Origin: Limnohabitans sp.
GTDB lineage: Bacteria; Pseudomonadota; Gammaproteobacteria; Burkholderiales; Burkholderiaceae_C
Direction: 5' to 3'
Assembly: GCA_018883305.1 (NCBI GenBank)
Contig: VEQI01000214.1
Location: 1-6,185 of the forward strand
DNA length: 6,185 bases
The notes under the pieces were generated by a model that was not told the origin of the DNA, made no database searches, and worked only from the letters and a program-made list of their open reading frames with translations. Made by a program: the position numbers and the translations under genes. Of the stretch, positions 1 through 6,001 are shown one piece after another (the stretch's first letter is position 1; each line of letters begins with the position of its first letter).

Positions 1-99
1 GCGCAGCGACGCGGCAATCCACGTCTCGTTCCGTTCAAGTATTCCCACCCGGAGTCGACCTCTGTTCGCAAGGGCGCCATTTCGTCGCCTCCAAGAACT
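1..99. other. Upstream flank of the Kelch lipoprotein gene; no assignable gene
   Basis: No stop codon occurs in any of the three forward frames here, so a partial upstream gene can be neither shown nor excluded. The third frame runs from the window edge to a TGA at 108-110, which would overlap an ATG at 107 in an ATGA arrangement. The peptide it encodes is not recognisable. I see no convincing sigma-70 promoter and no terminator. A weak AAGAA at 93-97 sits 9 bases before the ATG at 107 and is a poor candidate ribosome binding site. Confidence 0.3.
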
Positions 100-1935
100 T
101 TGCCGCATGACACTGGGAACTTTAGGATTCAATTGGCGCCACTTTCTGGGCTGGCTGCATGCACTGGTGTTGGCGCTGGCCTGACTTTGCTGGCAGGTTG
201 CGGCTCCGGCAGCAGTGGTGGCGCGGCGGTCACACCGGCGGCGGTGTCCGCGCCTTCATTGTCGTTGACACGCTCAGACAACGGCAGTGCCGTCTACCCT
301 GGCAATGTGGCTAAGCTACTGCCCCAGTTCAACTATGGTTCGGCCAACCTGAGCTGGGTGGACAGTTCCAACGTCACGCACACACAGCCCGTGGTGGCGG
401 GTACGCCGGTGGACGTCACGCCGTCCAGCACCACCACTTACACCCTGACTGTCACCTACCAGGACCCCACCACGGTGCGCAGCACCTCGCTCACCACCAG
501 CACCACCTTGCAAGTCAGCGTGGTCACCCCGCCCAGCCTGATGGCCAGTATGAGCCTGAACGCCACCCCCACGGGCTCTATCACCCGGGGCACACAGGTT
601 CAACTCACACCCACGTTCACCCTTCCTTCCGGTTTGACCTTGTCTTCCAGTGACATCCTGGTGAACAACGATGCCAGCGCTGCCATCCACGTCACCACTG
701 GCACGGCCGTGTTTCACACGCCCACCATTGACACGGTGTACACCCTCAAGGTCTGCTATGTGGACACGCGCGTCGTGCCCAATGTCACCAACTGCGAATC
801 CACCAGCCTCAGCACCATTCGTGTGGTGGCCAGTCCCACCAAACTGAGCACGGGCGGACTGATGAATGTTGCGCGCAGCGACTTCACCACCACGGCACTG
901 CAAAACGGCATGATTCTGGTGACCGGTGGCATCAACGCCAGCGGCGGCGTGGAGAAGTCGGTGGAACTCTATGACCCGGTCAACAACAACTGGATCCGCA
1001 CCGGTGACATGAAAACCGCGCGCCGCGGCCACTCAGCCACCCTGCTGCGCGACGGCCGCGTCCTGGTCACGGGTGGGTATGACGGCACCGTGGCCACCAC
1101 GGCACTCAACAAGGCCGAGACCTATGACCCCTCCACGGGCGTGTGGACCAACACGTCTGGCACGCTCTCGCAGGCGCGACGCTGGCATACCAGTACCCTG
1201 CTCAACAACGACAAGGTGCTGATTGTGGGTGGCGCAGTGAGCTCGGGCAGTGGCACGGTGGTGGAGTTGTTCGACCCGGTGTCAGGCACCTTCTCCAACA
1301 CGGGCTCTCTGCATGTGCCTCGCCAAGGCCACAGTGCCACCTTGCTGCCAGACGGGCGAGTGCTGGTTGCAGGCCGAAACAATTCGGATGCCTCCATCAT
1401 GAACGGCGTGGACTCTTCACGCACCACTGAAATCTTTGACACCACCGCCACCACCACGGGCACCATCAACACCTGGGGCTGGGGTCCCAACCTGACCAAT
1501 GGTCGCTACCAGCATGCGGCCACCCTGATCGGCAACACCAATCTGTTGTTGCTCTCTGGGGGTTACGGAGCGAGCATCAACAACACTGCAGAACTGTTGG
1601 ACGTTTCCGGCACCACGGTGACACAGGTAGCCACGACCACCATGGGCACAGCACGCGCCCTGCACACCAGCACCTTCATTCCGTCCACGGGCCAGGTGCT
1701 GATCACCGGCGGCTACAACACCAGCACTGGCACGCTCACCAGCACAGAGTCCTTCGTGCTGAACACAGCGTCTCCCGCCAGCAGCACATGGACCAACACG
1801 GGCAACAAAGAGCTGGTCCTGGCGCGCGCGATGCATTCTGGCACCTTGCTCAGCAATGGCTTTGTACTGGTGGTTGGCACCTACTACACCACCTCGGGTA
1901 CCACCTCCAACACCTGTGAAATCTGGTCGCCCTGA
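100..1935 (+). CDS. Kelch-repeat beta-propeller lipoprotein with N-terminal Ig-like segments
   Basis: The product is a 611-residue predicted surface or periplasmic lipoprotein. Residues 18-34 are hydrophobic and end in the lipobox LLAGC, with Cys34 as the lipidation site, followed by a Gly/Ser/Ala linker. Residues 51-142 and 147-245 are Thr/Ser-rich beta segments; the first carries the phrase TPSSTTTYTLTV, typical of bacterial Ig-like domains. Residues 255-611 hold seven Kelch motifs of the form R..H..T.L..G.VLVTGG followed by E.YDP and W..TG, beginning near 259, 308, 360, 408, 469, 519 and 576. The last blade lacks its closing strand, while KLSTGGLMNVAR at 248-259 supplies one, so I infer a closed seven-bladed propeller. 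Kelch propellers often bind proteins or glycans, and some are galactose-oxidase-like, but no catalytic residues are evident. The function is therefore unknown. The TTG start at 100 is doubtful: a better signal-peptide start is ATG at 107 in another frame, joined by a probable one-base frameshift near 181. The gene is probably co-transcribed with the barrel gene 68 bases downstream. Confidence 0.85.
   Translation: MPHDTGNFRIQLAPLSGLAACTGVGAGLTLLAGCGSGSSGGAAVTPAAVSAPSLSLTRSDNGSAVYPGNVAKLLPQFNYGSANLSWVDSSNVTHTQPVVAGTPVDVTPSSTTTYTLTVTYQDPTTVRSTSLTTSTTLQVSVVTPPSLMASMSLNATPTGSITRGTQVQLTPTFTLPSGLTLSSSDILVNNDASAAIHVTTGTAVFHTPTIDTVYTLKVCYVDTRVVPNVTNCESTSLSTIRVVASPTKLSTGGLMNVARSDFTTTALQNGMILVTGGINASGGVEKSVELYDPVNNNWIRTGDMKTARRGHSATLLRDGRVLVTGGYDGTVATTALNKAETYDPSTGVWTNTSGTLSQARRWHTSTLLNNDKVLIVGGAVSSGSGTVVELFDPVSGTFSNTGSLHVPRQGHSATLLPDGRVLVAGRNNSDASIMNGVDSSRTTEIFDTTATTTGTINTWGWGPNLTNGRYQHAATLIGNTNLLLLSGGYGASINNTAELLDVSGTTVTQVATTTMGTARALHTSTFIPSTGQVLITGGYNTSTGTLTSTESFVLNTASPASSTWTNTGNKELVLARAMHSGTLLSNGFVLVVGTYYTTSGTTSNTCEIWSP
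107..184 (+). other. Out-of-frame signal-peptide start of the Kelch lipoprotein (probable frameshift)
   Basis: ATG at 107 opens a 25-codon frame ending in TGA at 182-184. It reads NWRHFLGWLHALVLALA after a short N-terminus, with Arg and His before a strongly hydrophobic core. One extra base at about 180-181 would join it to LTLLAGC in the main frame and give a textbook lipoprotein signal peptide. Over 134-181, 13 of 16 third positions in this frame are G or C, against 7 of 16 in the frame of the TTG start. This makes the ATG the likely ancestral start. Sequencing error, a real mutation or an indel-prone site are all possible. Confidence 0.5.
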
Positions 1936-2003
1936 GTTGCCGCGTCCTCGCGCACCTGCCTCACCGTCTTGTTTTGAATTTCACCCTCCTCAAAGGCAAC
2001 ATC
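1936..2003 (+). promoter_or_regulatory. Intergenic spacer with ribosome binding site for the barrel gene
   Basis: The gap is 68 bases. AAAGG at 1992-1996 lies 7 bases before ATG at 2004, a well-spaced Shine-Dalgarno sequence. It decides the start in favour of 2004 over the TTG at 1974, which has no such site and would place an odd extension before the signal peptide. I see no stable hairpin followed by a T-run and no clear promoter, which fits read-through from the Kelch gene. Confidence 0.6.
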
Positions 2004-2576
2004 ATGCGTTTTGCACTTCTCGCCACCCCTCTGATTCTGAGCGCCACTATGTCGTGGGCGCAGCCTGCTCGCCCTGCCTCCACCTACTTTGAAGGCTTCA
2101 ACCTGAGCATGGGCCTGGCGCAAAACAGCACCGAATCCAGCTACGGCACCACTGCCACCAAGCTGGATACCCGCGTGGGCGTGGGCAAGCTCAACTACAC
2201 CTTTGGTCTGTCCCATCCCGCCAAGCTGGGCGTCACGGCCACGCTGGATTTGCGCAGTTCTCAAATCAGCAACACCGAATACCTGGCCGTACGCGGCCTC
2301 AGCGAAGTGACCGTAGAGCCAGGCGTGCTGCTGGTGAGCAATTCCCTGCTGTACGGCAAGGTGGGCACCTATGCCAGCCGCTATGAGTCCGGCACCAACC
2401 CCACGCGCAGCCTGAGCGGCAGCAGCGTGGGCCTGGGCCTCAAGCACTACGTCTATCGCAACAACTACGTGCAAGCCGAATGGACGCGACGCAAAGCCGC
2501 GGACAATGGCGCCGGCCTCGCGGACACGCAGTTCAAACAAACGTCGGCCGCGGTGCTGGTGGGGTACAACTTCTAA
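2004..2576 (+). CDS. Small outer-membrane beta-barrel protein
   Basis: The product is a 190-residue predicted integral outer-membrane protein. Residues 1-19 are a Sec signal peptide (MRFALLATPLILSATMSWA) with probable cleavage after Ala19. The mature part alternates polar and nonpolar residues in strand-like stretches at about 30-43, 54-69, 74-86, 98-127, 134-150, 153-164 and 176-190. It ends in VLVGYNF, whose terminal aromatic residue is the usual BAM-recognition signal of outer-membrane barrels. The size and Gly-rich strands, such as GSSVGLGLKHYV near 139-150, resemble eight-stranded barrels of the OmpA-transmembrane or opacity-protein type. A specific family cannot be fixed from sequence alone, and the cargo or ligand is unknown. 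The ATG at 2004 is chosen for its AAAGG site and signal peptide. The gene lies just downstream of the Kelch lipoprotein gene on the same strand and ends five bases from the convergent protease gene. Confidence 0.85.
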   Translation: MRFALLATPLILSATMSWAQPARPASTYFEGFNLSMGLAQNSTESSYGTTATKLDTRVGVGKLNYTFGLSHPAKLGVTATLDLRSSQISNTEYLAVRGLSEVTVEPGVLLVSNSLLYGKVGTYASRYESGTNPTRSLSGSSVGLGLKHYVYRNNYVQAEWTRRKAADNGAGLADTQFKQTSAAVLVGYNF

Positions 2577-2581
2577 GGGGT

Positions 2582-5500
2582 TTAGATCACCTTGAAGTCT
2601 TCGTAGGTCAGGTTGGCGACCAGGAAATTGGAGAGTGTCACGCTCCCCACCACGTTATTGGAACCCGTCGCCAATCCATCGTAAAGCGTCACTTTGGTGT
2701 CTGAGCCGGACTGAACGGCCGCGAAGTATTTGGCGGCATCGGTGGCATTGGCAAACGCGGTGCCCACTCCTGCGACATTGCCCGTGGGAGTCTTGACGAT
2801 TTCCAGCTTATCAATGCCATCCTGGAAGTCCTTGATGACGTCGTTGCCGTTGCTGGCCCCGGCATAATCGAAATAGACAAAAGTGTCTCTGCCAGCGTTA
2901 CCGAACAAGATGTTGTCGGCAATGTTGTTCACCAGCACATCGTCACCACTGCCTCCAGACGCTTGTTCAATCACGACACCAAACGCGATGCCCAGGTTAT
3001 AGGCCATGCTGGCATCAGGCAAGGCGGCAGGGATTGGCAATCCCAGGGTGGCACCATCACTGAATGACAGCGTGGCCGTCGCCGTTTTGCCCGCAGGGAT
3101 CAGCGGATCTGAAATCCAGTGCCAGGTGGTGTCAGTGGGCGTGGTCAGAATGCCTGTGTCCACAAAGGTGCCGTTATCCAGTTGATACTGAACCTTCATG
3201 CCAGTCATGGTTTTGCCATGGGACTTTTCAATGTCAGGTTTGGAGAAATCGTATTCGGCTCCTCCATACAAACCCACTCGGCTGAAGTGATCACCACCGC
3301 GCAAGTCGATGAGCGCAGATCGGTCGCCCGTCTGGCTGATCAAGTCACCACTGCCGCCGGCGTCCCAGATGGTGTCGAACACCACCTGATCACTGCTGTA
3401 GGTGTAAGTGTCGTTGCCAATGTTGTAGGCCATGTTTGCGCCATACAGATGCTGCAAGGCCGCAATGTCGTAGACGCCCAGCTTCCAGGGCGTGTTGGTG
3501 GAAGACGTCACACCTGACTGATTGAACTCAACCCCCTTATAAGGGTTCTGGTAAGTCATGATGGTTTCCAGCATGTAGTCCGTCGCTGGTGTGTCATGGC
3601 CACCCCCTGTCTGCACGCCCAGGTGATTGGAATAAACGGTGTTGTTCGCCGTACTTCCATACCAGTCAAAACCTGGACTCCCTGTACCGTCAGCAAACGG
3701 ATGATCAAACCCCAATGAATGAGCCAATTCATGCACCACAGTGTTTTTGGCATCGTCATAGGGCCGTTGGAAGGGAGTCCCCGACAAGCCCTGGGCATCG
3801 CTGACCATGAAGAAGTTGCCGTTGCGATCAGAGGCTTTGGGATCATTGCTGGTGGGCTGGTAGGCAAAGCCCAACGTAGAGGTCTGGCTTCCCAATGCAG
3901 CCGCCGTGTCCGTGAAGATACGAATGTCAGCACCGCCACCGCCGTTGTCAGCACTCAACTGTGATGTACTCTCCGTGAACTTGATGTTGGCCACTTGCGC
4001 GAAATAACTGAAAACACTGCGCATGAACGATTTAGCGCCATCCGAGAAACTTCCATTGATGGTATGCGCGACGTTTTGTCCATCCAGGTACGAAGCGCCT
4101 GCGTTCTGGAACGCATAAGACAGTTCGAGAGGAGTCCCATTCAGAGAGGCACCCGCAGGACGAGCCGCTGCGTCATCGGCTTTTGCCAGCCAGGACGCCG
4201 AATCGCCGTCGTTGATGAGCAGGGAGGAGATTGCTGCTTGCGGTGACATTAAATCCGTGGTTGTGGTGGACTTGGCACCATAGGCAGGGCTGGTTATCCA
4301 ATTGGGCAACACGGTGGGGGCGTCCTGTGAGGTGATGCCCACCGAGATGGCGGTAGCATTGCAAACGGCGGCACTCGTATTGCCTGCCAAATCAGTTTGC
4401 TTCACTTTAACCGCGTTGGCAGCATAGGTGCCCGCGCCCAGCAAGAAGCTCGTGCCAGTGCCATTCGACCAGTGAGTACCACCGTCCGTGCTGTACTGCC
4501 AGGTGGCTCCGGCCTCCAAGCCAGTCACATTTATACTGCCATTGCTGGTGATTCCATCCGTGGTGCTATTGGTGTCAGAGGCAAGTGCGAAAGATGGGGC
4601 ACTTGCAGATGTATCAACTGTCATGGCTGAGATATTCACACCCGCAGAGCTGACATTACCTGCGACGTCGGTTTGTTTAACCTTGACCGCATTCGCAGGA
4701 TAAGTCCCAACGACCAACGTAAAGCTCGAGCCACTTCCGTTGGACCAATTTAAACCACCGTCCGTGCTGTACTCCCACGTGGCTCCAGCCTCCAGGCCAG
4801 TCACGTTGACGCTGGCGTTGCTGGTAATCCCATCCGAGCTGATGTTGGTGTCGCTGGCCAAGTCCAGGGATGGGGCTGCCGGGGCTGTGGAATCAACAAT
4901 GATGACGCCCGTATTGGATGCCACCGCACTCACGTTACCAGCCACATCGGTCTGTTTCACCTTTACTGCATCTGCGGCATAGGTCCCCGTGACCAGTGCG
5001 AAGCTCGCGCCACTCCCAATTGACCAGTGAGTACCACCGTCAGTACTGTACTGCCATGTGGCTCCCGCCTCGAGTCCACTCAAGGTGATGCTGCCATTGC
5101 GGGTGATGCCATCCGTGGTGATGTTGGTGTCACTGGCCAAAGCAAACGCTGGAGCCGCCGGGGCTGTCGTGTCCACCGTGACTACCGTGGCTAGCGAAGC
5201 CACCGGGCTCACGTTTCCAGCCACATCCATCTGCTTAACCTTGACCGCGTTGGCGGCATAGGTGCTGGCGGTCAACGTCAGGCTGCTGCCGTTACCTGAT
5301 TTCCAAGTGTTGCCCGAGTCAGTACTGTATTGCCAAGTAGCGCCTGACTCCAAGCCGGCCACATTAACCGTGCCGTTTCCGGTGATGCCATCGGTGGAAA
5401 TGTTGGTGTCACTGGCCAACGCCAACGTCGGGGCAACGGGCGGCTTGATGTCCTTGGTGTCTGTCTTTGAACCACTGGCTGCCATCACGGCCACAGCGGC

Positions 5501-6001
5501 TGTGGCCCCCACCGCAGCACCGACGCTGATAGCACCGGCGGCAGCAGTAGTTGCTGCACCAGCACCGACAGCACCCGAAGCCGAAGTCGCGGCTGCCGTG
5601 GAGCCAGAGGCACCCGCGGTGAAAGCACCTGGAGTGGCCTGTGCAAGCATCTCCTGCCCATAGGACAACCACGACTTATCATTGATCGCCGAGGCAGTCC
5701 CCAGCGGGCTCAGTGTCTGTTCGATGGCTTCCAGCGAGCGGTTAAATAATGCAGCGCTAAACTGAGTCGATGTTTGCGACGCCATCGGAGCAGATTCCTC
5801 GGTTTGAGCCTGACGCTCTTGGGCTTGTGGCTCAGCATCGGAGACCACGACGTCTTCGTTCGGTGCTTGCTTGCGAGTCAGCGTGGAGGACCGCCCCTTT
5901 TGCCCCCCTAGTCCAAGCATTTTTTCCGGCGAATTGATACGGAATTTCATCGTTGAACGAGATTCAGCGTTGAGGTCTTGTGGGCGTTGCTCTTTAGCCA
6001 T
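2582..6001 (-). CDS. Serralysin-like M10 zinc metalloprotease with Ig-like repeats and RTX/type I secretion C-terminus
   Basis: The product has 1139 residues; classical serralysins have roughly 450-500. Residues 1-110 are polar and charged, and 129-177 are Ala/Gly-rich and hydrophobic. Four Ig-like repeats start at 190, 283, 376 and 468. The catalytic domain spans about 615-855. It holds HELAHSLGFDH at 757-767, whose three His are zinc ligands and whose Glu758 is the catalytic base. The Met-turn TIMTY follows at 813-817, and Tyr817 sits where serralysins have an extra zinc-ligand Tyr. YDIAALQHLYGAN at 844-856 matches the serralysin signature after the Met-turn. A non-serralysin insert occupies about 913-1000, RTX nonapeptides lie at 1016-1042, and the chain ends in DFKVI, an acidic-plus-hydrophobic type I secretion signal. 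There is no Sec signal peptide, as expected for this route. The start at 6001 has AAAGGA at 6010-6015, 8 bases upstream; Met18 lacks such a site. All active-site residues are present, so a working secreted or surface protease is likely. The substrate is unknown, and no exporter or inhibitor gene lies in the window. Confidence 0.92.
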   Translation of the reverse strand: MAKEQRPQDLNAESRSTMKFRINSPEKMLGLGGQKGRSSTLTRKQAPNEDVVVSDAEPQAQERQAQTEESAPMASQTSTQFSAALFNRSLEAIEQTLSPLGTASAINDKSWLSYGQEMLAQATPGAFTAGASGSTAAATSASGAVGAGAATTAAAGAISVGAAVGATAAVAVMAASGSKTDTKDIKPPVAPTLALASDTNISTDGITGNGTVNVAGLESGATWQYSTDSGNTWKSGNGSSLTLTASTYAANAVKVKQMDVAGNVSPVASLATVVTVDTTAPAAPAFALASDTNITTDGITRNGSITLSGLEAGATWQYSTDGGTHWSIGSGASFALVTGTYAADAVKVKQTDVAGNVSAVASNTGVIIVDSTAPAAPSLDLASDTNISSDGITSNASVNVTGLEAGATWEYSTDGGLNWSNGSGSSFTLVVGTYPANAVKVKQTDVAGNVSSAGVNISAMTVDTSASAPSFALASDTNSTTDGITSNGSINVTGLEAGATWQYSTDGGTHWSNGTGTSFLLGAGTYAANAVKVKQTDLAGNTSAAVCNATAISVGITSQDAPTVLPNWITSPAYGAKSTTTTDLMSPQAAISSLLINDGDSASWLAKADDAAARPAGASLNGTPLELSYAFQNAGASYLDGQNVAHTINGSFSDGAKSFMRSVFSYFAQVANIKFTESTSQLSADNGGGGADIRIFTDTAAALGSQTSTLGFAYQPTSNDPKASDRNGNFFMVSDAQGLSGTPFQRPYDDAKNTVVHELAHSLGFDHPFADGTGSPGFDWYGSTANNTVYSNHLGVQTGGGHDTPATDYMLETIMTYQNPYKGVEFNQSGVTSSTNTPWKLGVYDIAALQHLYGANMAYNIGNDTYTYSSDQVVFDTIWDAGGSGDLISQTGDRSALIDLRGGDHFSRVGLYGGAEYDFSKPDIEKSHGKTMTGMKVQYQLDNGTFVDTGILTTPTDTTWHWISDPLIPAGKTATATLSFSDGATLGLPIPAALPDASMAYNLGIAFGVVIEQASGGSGDDVLVNNIADNILFGNAGRDTFVYFDYAGASNGNDVIKDFQDGIDKLEIVKTPTGNVAGVGTAFANATDAAKYFAAVQSGSDTKVTLYDGLATGSNNVVGSVTLSNFLVANLTYEDFKVI
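2585..2641 (-). other. C-terminal type I secretion signal of the protease
   Basis: This encodes the last 19 residues, VTLSNFLVANLTYEDFKVI. Serralysins and related RTX proteins are recognised by their ABC exporter through an uncleaved C-terminal segment that commonly ends in an acidic residue followed by hydrophobic ones. The EDFKVI ending fits that pattern. Assignment rests on family knowledge plus this motif. Confidence 0.65.
2876..2956 (-). repeat. Short RTX nonapeptide block
   Basis: Residues 1016-1042 form three consecutive nonapeptides: GGSGDDVLV, NNIADNILF and GNAGRDTFV. The first matches the calcium-binding GGxGxDxxx consensus well, the third partly and the middle one poorly. The following NDVIKDFQDGIDKLEI is the usual serralysin sequence after the beta-roll. 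The block is shorter than the roughly six repeats of typical serralysins, so it should bind fewer calcium ions. Confidence 0.75.
3551..3733 (-). other. Zinc-binding active site and Met-turn of the metalloprotease
   Basis: Positions 3701-3733 encode HELAHSLGFDH, a full match to the metzincin consensus HExxHxxGxxH: ligands His757, His761 and His767, catalytic Glu758. Positions 3551-3565 encode TIMTY, the Met-turn, with Met815 under the zinc site and Tyr817 equivalent to the serralysin zinc-ligand Tyr. Spacing between motifs is normal for M10B enzymes. Nothing in the site is missing, so the enzyme is predicted to be catalytically competent. Confidence 0.9.
4328..5434 (-). repeat. Four tandem Ig-like repeats of 92-93 residues within the protease gene
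   Basis: Repeat starts at residues 190, 283, 376 and 468 give periods of 93, 93 and 92 residues; the units lie at 5156-5434, 4877-5155, 4601-4876 and 4328-4600. Each begins with AP, then LASDTN..(T/S)DGIT, then GLE(A/S)GATW(Q/E)YSTD, and ends with A(N/D)AVKVKQ.D.AGN(V/T)S. This pattern is common in large bacterial surface adhesins, where Ig-like units act as a stalk or spacer. The fourth unit contains the protein's only cysteine, Cys547. Identity persists at the DNA level, consistent with internal duplication. Confidence 0.9.
5471..5617 (-). other. Ala/Gly-rich hydrophobic segment of the protease N-terminus
   Basis: Residues 129-177 consist almost entirely of Ala, Gly, Ser, Thr and Val. The stretch GAISVGAAVGATAAVAVMAA at 156-175 is hydrophobic enough to span or insert in a membrane, and charged SGSKTDTKD follows. 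Similar Ala-rich stretches precede the Ig-like stalk in some type I secreted adhesins. A role in retention at the surface is inference; a flexible linker is the plain alternative. Confidence 0.55.

Noticed and set aside
316..1032. Antisense open frame of 238 codons inside the Kelch gene
   Set aside because: It has no signal, domain or plausible ribosome site, and its Gly/His/Arg/Ala-rich product is typical of a GC-rich shadow frame. The sense strand carries a clear lipobox and Kelch motifs.
1974..2003. TTG at 1974 as the start of the barrel protein
   Set aside because: It would add ten residues before the signal peptide and has no ribosome site, whereas ATG 2004 has AAAGG seven bases upstream.
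1936..2003. Intrinsic terminator after the Kelch gene
   Set aside because: Only a three-base stem (GCG/CGC) precedes a short T-rich stretch, which is too weak to call.
1884..2540. Antisense open frame of 218 codons covering the barrel gene
   Set aside because: It spans the end of the Kelch gene and the barrel gene and shows no recognisable domain. The sense gene has a signal peptide, ribosome site and a barrel-type C-terminus.
4328..5434. CRISPR-like or noncoding tandem repeat array
   Set aside because: The period is about 279 bases, in frame, and the conserved positions encode an Ig-like domain. There are no short identical repeats with unique spacers.
5262..5663. Plus-strand open frame of 133 codons opposite the Ala-rich protease segment
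   Set aside because: Its Ala/Pro/Val-rich product is the mirror of the Ala/Gly-rich minus-strand coding. No ribosome site or domain supports it.
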